A stretch of DNA of 64,000 nt from assembly GCF_024198235.1 (NCBI RefSeq), contig NZ_JAKCFB010000017.1, forward strand, positions 62,001 to 126,000, given 5' to 3'. This document shows positions 40,644-48,196 of the stretch, piece after piece. The notes beneath the pieces are model-generated. The model saw nothing but the letters and a program-made list of their open reading frames with translations. It did no database searches and was not told the origin of the DNA. This DNA is from Myxococcus dinghuensis. GTDB taxonomy: Bacteria; Myxococcota; Myxococcia; Myxococcales; Myxococcaceae. The translations under genes and the position numbers were made by a program. The first letter of the stretch is position 1. Each line of letters begins with the position of its first letter.

Positions 40644-40833
40644 GGGCGTCGCGACTGCCTCTGGCGGTGTGTGTGAATGCGGAAAGGGAATGACTCACGA
40701 GGTTGAGCAGGCATACACGGAACGAGTGAGTTGTGCTGTTCAGTTTCGTCGCGGACGTCCGACCCGAGGGCAGGCAGGAACTCCTCCCGAGTTGTGTGAG
40801 TATGCATTGCGTCAGGAATGGTTGTGATTGATG

Positions 40834-40891
40834 CCCGTTCCTGAGTCAGCCTTCAGTGCGTCTGTCTGGGTTCCTGCGAAGAAGGAACGGG
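40834..40891 (+). promoter_or_regulatory. Leader hairpin covering the ribosome site of the DUF697-like gene
   Basis: CCCGTTCCT (40834-40842) and AGGAACGGG (40883-40891) are perfectly complementary nine-base arms with a 40-base loop. The downstream arm is the Shine-Dalgarno region of the ATG at 40902, so folding would hide it. The 258-base gap (40644-40901) is of lower GC and otherwise holds no gene. Confidence 0.45.
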
Positions 40892-40901
40892 AGCGATTGC
40901 C

Positions 40902-41405
40902 ATGGAAGAGACGGCGAAGCTGGAGGCTCGAGAGGTTCAGGCGCGCGATATCGTCAAGAAGTACTCCCTGTGGGCGATGGGCGCGGGCGCGCTCCCCGTC
41001 CCGGGGCTGGACATCGCGACGTTCACGCTCATCCAACTGGGGATGATGCGTGAGCTGGCGGAGCTCCATGCCGTGCCATTCCACGAGCAGCGTGCCAAGG
41101 GGGTGATCGCGGCGTTGATCGGCGCGTCCTCGGCCACGCTGCTGGGGCGTCCGCTGGTGTTCAGCCTGTTGAAGGGGGTTCCGGTCATCGGTTCCACGGC
41201 GGGCGTCCTGTCCGGTGCCGTGTCGATGGCGGCGCTCTCCCGCGCCATCGGTCGCCTCTTCATCCAGCATTTCGAGACAGGGGGCACCCTGCTCTCGTTC
41301 GATGCGAAGGCCATGCGCGCTCACTTCGTGCGTGAGTTCGAGAAGAACGAGGGCGCGCGGGGGAGGGCCTCCACGCCTCCTCCCGTCCAGGATTCATCCG
41401 TGTGA
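40902..41405 (+). CDS. DUF697-like membrane-associated protein
   Basis: 167 residues. The N-terminal helix (AREVQARDIVKKYSLWAMGAG) leads to two hydrophobic, Gly-rich segments (ALPVPGLDIATFTLIQLGMM and VIGSTAGVLSGAVSMAALS), the pattern of DUF697 proteins, which are found near GTPases or as stand-alone membrane proteins of unknown role. The C-terminus is polar. It lies between the 2OG oxygenase and the RiPP precursor on the same strand but is followed by two hairpins, so it may be a separate unit. A role in self-protection is conceivable; there is no direct sign of it. Confidence 0.65.
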   Translation: MEETAKLEAREVQARDIVKKYSLWAMGAGALPVPGLDIATFTLIQLGMMRELAELHAVPFHEQRAKGVIAALIGASSATLLGRPLVFSLLKGVPVIGSTAGVLSGAVSMAALSRAIGRLFIQHFETGGTLLSFDAKAMRAHFVREFEKNEGARGRASTPPPVQDSSV

Positions 41406-41415
41406 AGCAATCACT

Positions 41416-41455
41416 GGCGGCGGACGACGCCGCCGGGCCGTGAAGGACGCGGCCC
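41416..41455 (+). terminator. Two tandem hairpins between the DUF697-like gene and the precursor
   Basis: GGCGGCG-gacga-CGCCGCC (41416-41434) is a perfect seven-base stem, directly followed by GGGCCG...CGGCCC (41435-41455). They start 11 bases after the stop codon. No T-run follows, so these may act with Rho or as a leader structure. Confidence 0.4.
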
Positions 41456-41606
41456 GAGAGTCTTGTGTCTGGCGGAGCGACACCGGGGGCCCTGCGCCCC
41501 GGACGCCGTCTGTCTTCTCGAGACGGCTCCACGTCGCGTGTCACCTGGTCCCCGCCGGGCACTATCGGCGCAGTACCCGCGGTACGTGCTGCTGCACGAA
41601 CCAAAC

Positions 41607-41614
41607 AGGAGGAG
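41607..41614 (+). promoter_or_regulatory. Strong ribosome-binding site of the precursor gene
   Basis: AGGAGGAG ends seven bases before the ATG at 41622. It is the best Shine-Dalgarno in the locus and fixes the precursor start, ruling out the longer in-frame reading that begins at 41463. Confidence 0.8.
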
Positions 41615-41621
41615 TACGGAC

Positions 41622-41750
41622 ATGGAGAACAACCACGAGACGCAGCAGGTCGACGTGAACACCCAGCCGGCCGATCAGGAGCTGACCGACGAGCAGCTCC
41701 TGCAGATGGCCGAGGGTTCCTGCACCTGGGGAGCCAACTGCGGCAAGTAG
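41622..41750 (+). CDS. RiPP precursor peptide (lanthipeptide-type)
   Basis: 42 residues. The leader is acidic and Gln/Asn-rich and ends in ELTDEQLLQMAEGS, which matches the amphipathic 'L-[ST]-[DE]-E-x-L...G-[GAS]' end of class II and Nif11-type leaders. The likely core is CTWGANCGK (residues 34-42), or SCTWGANCGK if cleavage follows Gly32. It has only Ser33 and Thr35 as dehydratable residues, Cys34 and Cys40 as nucleophiles, and one Trp. A Thr35-Cys40 methyllanthionine ring (TWGANC) is the simplest product. It is the first gene of the operon that holds LanM and has the strongest ribosome site. Confidence 0.85.
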   Translation: MENNHETQQVDVNTQPADQELTDEQLLQMAEGSCTWGANCGK

Positions 41751-41763
41751 CCACCGGGCCGCA
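41739..41763 (+). terminator. Weak hairpin at the precursor stop codon
   Basis: TGCGGC (41739-41744) pairs with GCCGCA (41758-41763), straddling the TAG. It could partly stop transcription or protect the 3' end so that precursor mRNA exceeds enzyme mRNA, a common RiPP design. No T-run follows. Confidence 0.35.
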
Positions 41764-41882
41764 ATAGAACCCCGAACACAGGAGATGGGACGGCGACATT
41801 CCGCGGGAGCAGGCCCCGAGAAGTGCGTCATGGGGCTGTCGTTGGCGGTGGCTCCTGTTCGTTGACGTCCTTCACCGGCGCC

Positions 41883-42929
41883 ATGGAACCTTCGTTGGAT
41901 TCATCGTTGGAACGAGTGGAGTCTCTGCTCCCTTCGTTGCTCATGTCGCCGGTGAGCTTCTCCCGTATCAGGGGAGTCGCGCGGCTGTTGCCCCGGTCCA
42001 TGGCGGACTTCCTGGGCTTCGAGTGCCGCTTGGGAGAGGGGAATTCACAGACGGACTGCGCCATCAACCTCACGGCGGACGGCGCCCGCTTCCTGGCCGG
42101 ACACCATGACCAGCAGGTTCCGGACGCGCTGCGGACGGAGAGCTGGCGGCGCGTGCAACGCTTCTATCGCGCCTGGGGAGAGACTCGGGAGCCCGCCTAC
42201 GTGGACGCGGGCGCGACGTGGTTGGAGTTCGACTCCACCTCGGACGAGCCCAGGCCCAACCTCCTCTTCGGGTACTGGCCTGGGAAGAAGGACATCCGCC
42301 GGCCGCTCCCCTGGCTCGTGGAGTCCATCATCCCCATGTTGCTGGGCACTCCCGTCACCCAGGCGTTCCAGTCCCACCTGCTGCGCTGCTTCGACGCGTG
42401 TCCACCCGGTACGGATGACTTCCAGGTCGGGCTGATGATCGCCCGCCCCATCCAGGCCGTGCGGTTGTGTGTGTTCGACATCGCGCCAGACGCGGCGCCG
42501 GCCTACCTCGAGCGGATCGGTTGGAAGGGGCCGCTGGACGAGGTCCGCCACCTCCTCGAGGTGCTCGCGCCGCACGCGGACTTAATGGGGTTGCACCTGG
42601 ACGTGGGCGAGCAGCTCTACCCTCAACTGGGACTCGAGCCGGGGTTCGTCGCCGGCCCCTGGGCGCGCCAGCCGCACCTCGAGCCCCGCTGGCATCGCCA
42701 GTTCGAGCAGCTCGTGCGCCTGGGGCTGTGTACGCCCGCCAAGCGCGAGGCCTTGATGCGCTGGGTGGGCCATCAGCGGGCGCCGGTGGGGTCGAGGGAC
42801 GAGGACCTCGTGCTGCTGCGCGGGTTGAGTCACATGAAGGTCGTCCTGCGCGCGGGCGCTCCTTCCCAGGCGAAGGCCTACTTCGGCATCGCGCACCGGC
42901 CGCTCATGGCCGTGGATGGGGCGGTGTGA
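41883..42929 (+). CDS. Conserved unknown, paralogue B of the RiPP locus
   Basis: 348 residues from the ATG at 41883, though no good ribosome site precedes it and a GTG at 41823 is an alternative. Homologous to the 38758-39804 protein: WLEFD, ARPIQAVRL with PDAAPAYLERIGWKG, LHLDVGEQLYPQLGLE, RLGLCTPAKREALMRWVG and SHMKVV...SQAKAYF. No signal peptide or membrane helix. Having two diverged copies flanking the precursor suggests two related but distinct functions, for example enzyme and partner or two substrates. An ABBA-fold prenyltransferase is a hypothesis only. Confidence 0.6.
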   Translation: MEPSLDSSLERVESLLPSLLMSPVSFSRIRGVARLLPRSMADFLGFECRLGEGNSQTDCAINLTADGARFLAGHHDQQVPDALRTESWRRVQRFYRAWGETREPAYVDAGATWLEFDSTSDEPRPNLLFGYWPGKKDIRRPLPWLVESIIPMLLGTPVTQAFQSHLLRCFDACPPGTDDFQVGLMIARPIQAVRLCVFDIAPDAAPAYLERIGWKGPLDEVRHLLEVLAPHADLMGLHLDVGEQLYPQLGLEPGFVAGPWARQPHLEPRWHRQFEQLVRLGLCTPAKREALMRWVGHQRAPVGSRDEDLVLLRGLSHMKVVLRAGAPSQAKAYFGIAHRPLMAVDGAV

Positions 42930-42932
42930 GCC

Positions 42933-44042
42933 ATGGCGACCTCGGACCCGCGCACCCTGGAGGCCAGCGCCGAGGCGGCGCTCGGCTTCTTGTTGGAAGC
43001 CCAGGACGCGAGGGGGGCGTGGACGGACTTCATGCTCCCGGCCACCCAGAGCGATGTCTGGGTCAGCGGCTTCGTGGGCACGGTGCTCGCGGGCCTGGTC
43101 GAACCCGCCGCGCGCAGGGCCGCGGAGGCCGCCTGGCGGTATCTCGAGGGCGTGGACGGGCAGGGCGGTGGCTGGAGCTACAACGCCTGGGTCCCAGGAG
43201 ATGCCGACAGCACGCTCTGGGGATTGAGGCTGGCGGAGGCGTTGGGGACGGGTGACTCGGCGCGGGCCCGGCTCGCGGGGGACTTCCTGGCGCGGCACCT
43301 GCGCGAGGACGGCGGCCTGGCGACGTATGCCTCGGACGAGGACGTGCGGGACTACATCGGGTTGCCGCCGGAGGTCTCCTTCCAGGGCTGGACGCACTCG
43401 CATGTCTGCGTGAGCGCCGCGGGGGCCAACCTCTCCACCCACCGCGCGAGGCTGGGCGCGTTCCTGCTGCGGACCCAGGATGCGCGGGGACACTGGCCCG
43501 CGTACTGGTGGTTCGACGAGGAGTACTCCACCGCGGAGGCGGTGGCGGCGCTGACGGGGGTGGCGGACGCGGTGGCGTCTCCCTCGGAGCGGGCCGCCCG
43601 GCTCGAGCGCGCCGCCGCGTGGGCTCTGGAGCGCGTGGCGCGCCACGTGGAGTTCGAGGGCCCGCGCCCCCCGTCGTTCGCGTTGGCCCAGGCGCTGCGC
43701 GTGGTCGCGCGCGCCCGTCCGTCACCTCGGCGATTGGAGGCCCTCCTCGGAGGGGTCTCCCGACTCTGTGCGTGGCAGACGCCCCGAGGGTGCTGGTCTC
43801 CCTCCGCCCGTCTGCGGGTGCCTCGCCCGGATGTGGTGGTGCCGGAGCCCTCCGCGCCGTGGACGCTCTGGAGGGGCGCGCCGCCCGACATCTCCTCGGT
43901 GGAGGACATCCTCCGGCACACCTTCACCAACTACTCCCTGGACCTCCACGCCGTCTTCACGACGGCGACCGTGCTCCGTGCCTTGAACGAGGTGCGCGCG
44001 CTGCTCCTGGGTCCAGGCTCGCCATGGACGAGGACCTCATGA
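42933..44042 (+). CDS. Squalene-cyclase/prenyltransferase-repeat protein (terpene-cyclase-like)
   Basis: 369 residues, three bases after paralogue B. Repeated QW-like motifs (LLEAQDARGAWTDF, RTQDARGHWPAYWW, AWQTPRGCWSPSA) mark the alpha/alpha-barrel of squalene-hopene cyclase and protein prenyltransferase beta subunits. A DADST motif (Asp90, Asp92) replaces the DxDDT acid motif of class II cyclases, keeping the first two Asp but with Ser for the third. At 369 residues it has one barrel rather than the two of full cyclases. It might cyclise an isoprenoid, bind one, or have become a scaffold. Its stop overlaps the PhyH start. Confidence 0.72.
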   Translation: MATSDPRTLEASAEAALGFLLEAQDARGAWTDFMLPATQSDVWVSGFVGTVLAGLVEPAARRAAEAAWRYLEGVDGQGGGWSYNAWVPGDADSTLWGLRLAEALGTGDSARARLAGDFLARHLREDGGLATYASDEDVRDYIGLPPEVSFQGWTHSHVCVSAAGANLSTHRARLGAFLLRTQDARGHWPAYWWFDEEYSTAEAVAALTGVADAVASPSERAARLERAAAWALERVARHVEFEGPRPPSFALAQALRVVARARPSPRRLEALLGGVSRLCAWQTPRGCWSPSARLRVPRPDVVVPEPSAPWTLWRGAPPDISSVEDILRHTFTNYSLDLHAVFTTATVLRALNEVRALLLGPGSPWTRTS

Positions 44043-44848
44043 CCGGACTGCCGGAACTCCACCCGCGGCGGGCGTCGACCGAGGCGGAGGCGGAGGTGTT
44101 GCGCGCCACGGGCCATGTCCTGCTCCGGGACGTCTTCTCCCCGGAGGAGATCGCCGCCTACCGCCCCGCGCTGCGGGACTACATCCTGGACAAGCGGGAG
44201 CGGCTCACCGAGGGCGAGCGCAACCTGGGCGCGAGCCCGGAGAACACCCTCTTCAGCCTGGGGGACGCTCCACGGTCCGTGGCCGACTTCGTGACCGCGC
44301 CGCGGCTGGGGGCCATCGCGGCCCGGCTGCTCGGCGTCGACGCCGTGCGAATCCTCCACTTCTGCGGCTTCTTCAAGCCGGGCGGCGGGCCGCCCACGCC
44401 GTGGCATCAAGACCTGACCTTCATCCCGTTGGACAGCGATCGCGCGCTCTCCGCCTGGATACCGTTGATGGACGTCACCTCGGAGATGGGGGGACTGGTC
44501 TTCGCGGAGGGCTCGCATCACCAGGGCCATCAAGAGTCGTCGGCGGCGAGCCGCTTCCGGTTGGCGCGGAACGGGCCGATGAAGGCCGGAGACCTGTCGC
44601 TGCACATGGGGTGGACCCTGCATGCCGCCGGGGGCAACACGAGCACGGTGATGCGCGAGGCCGTCGCCGTGTGCCTCTACGCGGATGGGGCCCGGGTGAC
44701 GAGCGGGGACGGGCTCCCGTTCCGCCGCAGCCTCATGACGTCCTACTTCGCCGGGCTCCGCCCGGGAGACGTGGCCGCAGGGCCCATGAACCCCGTCGTC
44801 TTCCGGCGAAGCGGCCCGCCGGCCGACACGGAAGGAGCGCGCCGGTGA
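44039..44848 (+). CDS. PhyH-family Fe(II)/2-oxoglutarate dioxygenase 1
   Basis: 269 residues. I chose ATG 44039 (ATGA overlap with the previous stop, GAGG five bases ahead) over ATG 44024. The phytanoyl-CoA dioxygenase fold shows HxD in PTPWHQDLTF (His123, Asp125), the distal His195 in GWTLHAAGGN and an Arg in VMREAVAVCLY for 2-oxoglutarate. Bacterial relatives hydroxylate or chlorinate small molecules and peptides. With Asp rather than Gly/Ala at the second ligand it should be a hydroxylase, not a halogenase. It is paired with a second PhyH protein. Confidence 0.88.
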   Translation: MTGLPELHPRRASTEAEAEVLRATGHVLLRDVFSPEEIAAYRPALRDYILDKRERLTEGERNLGASPENTLFSLGDAPRSVADFVTAPRLGAIAARLLGVDAVRILHFCGFFKPGGGPPTPWHQDLTFIPLDSDRALSAWIPLMDVTSEMGGLVFAEGSHHQGHQESSAASRFRLARNGPMKAGDLSLHMGWTLHAAGGNTSTVMREAVAVCLYADGARVTSGDGLPFRRSLMTSYFAGLRPGDVAAGPMNPVVFRRSGPPADTEGARR

Positions 44849-45777
44849 ACGCACCCGTCATCCCCGAGGACCGTGGCCTCTCTCCTGGAGTCCGCTCCCT
44901 CGGGCTCCCCTCGCTCGAGGAGCCGCACACGCTGACACAGGCGTCGATCGAGACCTTCCGCCGCGACGGGCACGTCAAGCTGCCCGGGGTCCTGACCGCC
45001 GCGGAGATCGACGCCTACCGCCCGCACCTGAAGCGGGTGGTGGAGGTGCACAGCGCGGAGTCGCACGCCATGGAGCGCAAGGTGGCGGGCAGCGGGAAGA
45101 ACTGGATGTTCGTCAACAACCTGTGGACGCGGGACGACCTGGCCCGTCACTTCATCCAGAACCCGCGTCTGGCCCGGCTCGCGGCGGAGCTGCTGGGCGT
45201 GGAGGCGGTGCGGCTGTTCCGGGACCAGTCGTATTTCAAGAGCCCGGGCGGCTCCAACACGCCCTGGCATCAGGACTCCCGCTTCATGCCGCTCGACACG
45301 GACAAGATCGTCACCTTCTGGGTGCCGCTCACCGCCATCACCCCGGAGATGGCTCCGATGGGGTACGTGACGGGCTCCCATCAGGCCGGCTACCTGGGCA
45401 CCTCGAACGGCGACGACGAGTCGATGGACCGCTTCGAGGCGGAGCTGCGCGGCAAGGGCTTCCAGCTCGCCAACTACGGCTTCTTCGACGTGGGCGACGT
45501 CGCGGCGCACTGGGCCAGCACGCTGCACTCGTCCCGGACCAACGACGCGTCCATCCTTCGGGAGATCGTCGTCATCGTCTACTTCGCGGACGGGGCGCGG
45601 GTCGCTCCGGAGAAGCCCCTGGCGAAGACGGCCCATCCGTCCGAGTTCTACGCCAACGTCATCCAGCGCGAGAACCGGGCCACGTCGCTGCCGGGGTTGA
45701 AGCCGGGAGAGCTGGCCGCCGGACCGATGACGCCGCTGGTCTACAGCCGTTCGTGGGACGCGCCGCGTGCCCGCTGA
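44845..45777 (+). CDS. PhyH-family Fe(II)/2-oxoglutarate dioxygenase 2
   Basis: 310 residues from a GTG that overlaps the upstream stop (GTGA). Iron ligands are His142 and Asp144 in NTPWHQDSRF and His228 in ASTLHSSRTN, with LREIVVIVYF carrying the co-substrate Arg. It resembles its upstream neighbour (DGHV..PGV...EI.AYRP; G..AAGPM.P.V at the C-terminus) and arose by duplication, but has about 40 extra residues, partly an N-terminal extension. Same uncertainty over substrate. Confidence 0.88.
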   Translation: MNAPVIPEDRGLSPGVRSLGLPSLEEPHTLTQASIETFRRDGHVKLPGVLTAAEIDAYRPHLKRVVEVHSAESHAMERKVAGSGKNWMFVNNLWTRDDLARHFIQNPRLARLAAELLGVEAVRLFRDQSYFKSPGGSNTPWHQDSRFMPLDTDKIVTFWVPLTAITPEMAPMGYVTGSHQAGYLGTSNGDDESMDRFEAELRGKGFQLANYGFFDVGDVAAHWASTLHSSRTNDASILREIVVIVYFADGARVAPEKPLAKTAHPSEFYANVIQRENRATSLPGLKPGELAAGPMTPLVYSRSWDAPRAR

Positions 45778-45808
45778 GCCTGGACTCGAGGGGAAGGGAC
45801 CCAACGCG

Positions 45809-47041
45809 ATGATGGCAATGGACGACCGCGACGCCGGGCCACGAGGCGGTGAGACGGTGCGCGTGGAAGCGCTGGGGTTCGAGTCGCTGCTGGCCCCGCT
45901 CACGCCGGAGGTGTTCTTCCGCGAGCACTGGGAGCAGCGGCCCCTGGTGACGCGGGGACGCGCGCGCGACTGCTTCGCGCCCTTGTTCTCCATCCGCGAC
46001 GTGGACCGGGTGATTCGCTACCAGAAGCCCGGCCCTGGACGCCTGGACCTGGTGACGGCGGGAGGGTTCGTCCGCGACAACTTCCTCAACCTCGACAACA
46101 CCGCCAACATCAACCTGGTCTACGAGAACTACCTGAAGGGGAGCACGCTCGTCCTCAGCGGGCTCGAGGAGACGTGGGAGCCGCTGGAGGTGTTCTGCCG
46201 GAAGCTGGAGGGGCAGCTCAGCCACCCGGTCGCCGTGGCGGTCTACCTGACGCCCCCGGGGCACCACGGCGTGCAGCCCCACTTCGACACCCAGGAGAAC
46301 TTCATCCTCCAGGTCGAGGGGGTGAAGCACTGGAAGGTGTACGGCGCCGGTCAGGCGCTGCCCCGGGTCGAGGGCTCCTATACGCCAGTGGCGCGCGAGC
46401 GGCTCCCCGAGCTGCTCCTGGAGACGGACCTCCACCCGGGAGACATGCTCTACGTGCCCCGCGGCTTCGTGCACGAGGCCGAGGCGCGGGAGCAGGCCTC
46501 CCTGCACATCACCGTGGACGTCCATGTCCGCACGTGGCGTGACTTCCTCGAGGACGCGCTCGCGGCCATGGCGGAGCGTGACCCCCGGTTCCGCAGGTCC
46601 CTTCCGCCCGGCCTCTTGCGAGACCCCGGCGCGGTGACCTCGCTGGAGGCGGGGTTCCGGGAGCTGGTGGCGAGCTTCCACCGGGACGTCCGGGTGTCGG
46701 ACGCGCTGGCGAAGCACGCCGAGAAGCTCATCGTGGCGAGGCCACCGCCGCCGGACGGTCACTTCGCGATGTTGCACGCGGACATCGGCCTGGACACGCC
46801 ATTGAAGAAGCGGACCGCGGTGCTGACCCGCCGCTTCCAGGAGGCGGCGGTGGCGGGCATCCAGTTCTCGGGGAACCAGCTCCTGGGGCCCGCGAAGATC
46901 GCCGAGGCGCTGCGCTACATCGACGAGACGGACCGTGTCGTCGCGTCCCGGCTGCCGGGGGGACTCGGTGACAACGAGAAGCTGGTGCTCGTCCGGCGCC
47001 TGGTCCGGGTGGGGTTGCTGACGCACGCCTCGGAGGAATAG
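45809..47041 (+). CDS. JmjC/cupin_4-type oxygenase 1
   Basis: 410 residues from the ATG at 45809, which has GGGGAAGGGA upstream; a GTG at 45767 would overlap the previous gene and cannot be excluded. The JmjC core has HFD in VQPHFDTQENF (His158, Asp160) and His222 in YVPRGFVHEAEA, as in the ribosomal oxygenases YcfD/NO66/MINA, which hydroxylate protein Arg or His. The C-terminal about 150 residues resemble the dimerisation and winged-helix parts of that family. It probably hydroxylates a residue of the peptide. Its neighbour is a paralogue. Confidence 0.85.
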   Translation: MMAMDDRDAGPRGGETVRVEALGFESLLAPLTPEVFFREHWEQRPLVTRGRARDCFAPLFSIRDVDRVIRYQKPGPGRLDLVTAGGFVRDNFLNLDNTANINLVYENYLKGSTLVLSGLEETWEPLEVFCRKLEGQLSHPVAVAVYLTPPGHHGVQPHFDTQENFILQVEGVKHWKVYGAGQALPRVEGSYTPVARERLPELLLETDLHPGDMLYVPRGFVHEAEAREQASLHITVDVHVRTWRDFLEDALAAMAERDPRFRRSLPPGLLRDPGAVTSLEAGFRELVASFHRDVRVSDALAKHAEKLIVARPPPPDGHFAMLHADIGLDTPLKKRTAVLTRRFQEAAVAGIQFSGNQLLGPAKIAEALRYIDETDRVVASRLPGGLGDNEKLVLVRRLVRVGLLTHASEE

Positions 47042-47044
47042 GGC

Positions 47045-48196
47045 ATGGGCCTGGCGAGACTGCTCCATCCCCTCGCGCCGACGGTCTTCTTCGCGGAGAC
47101 CTGGGAGCGCAATCCCTTGGTGCTCCCGGGAGCGCCCGAGCGTTGGTCGGACCTCTTCGCGTCGCGCGACCTCGGGCGCCTGTTGGCCTACCGCCCACCC
47201 CGGTCCATCGAGGACATGTCGCTCGTCAAGGAAGGGCGCCATCGGGATGAGAACTGGGTGGCGCCGGACGGCTCGCCACGGCTGGAGCAGGTGCAGGCCG
47301 CGTGGCGCGAGGGCTTCACGATCATCATCAACAGGTTGGGGCGGTTCTGGGAGCCCGTGGGCCGCTTCTGCGCCGCCGTGGAGGAGGAGCTGCACCACCC
47401 CGTGGGCGCCAACCTCTACATGACACCCGCTGGAGCGCAGGGCTTCAGGGCCCACTTCGACGTCATGGACGCCTTCGTCCTGCAACTCGAAGGCTCCAAG
47501 GTGTGGCAGGTGCGAGGACCGCAGCGCGTCCTCCCACTCCCCGACGAACACACCCCCGAGCTGTCCTCGCCCCTGCCACCCGTGCTCCTGGAGCACGAGC
47601 TGAAGCGCGGGGAGGTGCTCTACATCCCTCGGGGCTTCATCCACGAGGCCCGTGCGGCGCGGACCCAGTCGGTGCACCTGACGCTCGGCCTCCAGGCCAT
47701 CACCTGGGAGGAGCTCGTCAGGGCGGCCATCTCCGTCGCCCGGCGCGACGAGCGGTTCCGCAGGGGGCTGCCCCCCGGGTTCCTGGCGGGGTCCACGACG
47801 ATGGAGCAGACCTTCCAGGCGCTCCTCGCGGAGCTGCCTCGGAAGCTCGAGCTGGACTCCGCCCTCACCCAGCTCGCGGAGCGGCTCGTCGTCCAGAAGC
47901 CACCGCCCCCCACGGAGGACCTCCTCGAGGAGCCCGCGGCCTTGGCCATCAGCGCCGTGCTCACGCGGCGTCCGGGCCTGGTGCTGCGGGTCATGGAGGG
48001 CCCCGGGTATGCGGGCCTCCAATACTCCGGGGGCAAGCTCGTGGGGCCGGCGAAGATCGCCCCGGCCTTGCGCCACATCCTCCTCGCTTCGGACATCGTC
48101 GTCCGGGACCTCCCGGGCCTGAGCGAGAAGGAGCAGCTCGTCCTCGCGGGGCGGCTGGTTCGTGGAGGGGTGCTCCGCGTGAGGGAGGACCCGTGA
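47045..48196 (+). CDS. JmjC/cupin_4-type oxygenase 2
   Basis: 383 residues, three bases after its paralogue. HFD in FRAHFDVMDAF (His137, Asp139) and His200 in YIPRGFIHEARA give the iron triad. Blocks shared with the upstream protein include P.VFF.E.WE..PLV at the start, FWEPVGRFCAAVE and G.KLVGPAKIA..LR near the end. The two clearly duplicated and may act on different positions. Stop overlaps the LanM start (GTGA). Confidence 0.85.
   Translation: MGLARLLHPLAPTVFFAETWERNPLVLPGAPERWSDLFASRDLGRLLAYRPPRSIEDMSLVKEGRHRDENWVAPDGSPRLEQVQAAWREGFTIIINRLGRFWEPVGRFCAAVEEELHHPVGANLYMTPAGAQGFRAHFDVMDAFVLQLEGSKVWQVRGPQRVLPLPDEHTPELSSPLPPVLLEHELKRGEVLYIPRGFIHEARAARTQSVHLTLGLQAITWEELVRAAISVARRDERFRRGLPPGFLAGSTTMEQTFQALLAELPRKLELDSALTQLAERLVVQKPPPPTEDLLEEPAALAISAVLTRRPGLVLRVMEGPGYAGLQYSGGKLVGPAKIAPALRHILLASDIVVRDLPGLSEKEQLVLAGRLVRGGVLRVREDP

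Noticed and set aside
40690-40827. Possible 45-residue second precursor between the 2OG oxygenase and the DUF697-like gene
   Set aside because: No leader motif, no Gly-Gly-type end, Cys-poor tail and a ribosome site too close to the ATG.
41463-41750. Longer in-frame version of the precursor (95 codons)
   Set aside because: The added segment lacks leader-like composition and the strong AGGAGGAG at 41607-41614 fixes the start at 41622.
44039-45777. PhyH proteins as halogenases
   Set aside because: Both retain the Asp of the HxD motif, whereas Fe/2OG halogenases replace it with Gly or Ala to open a halide site.
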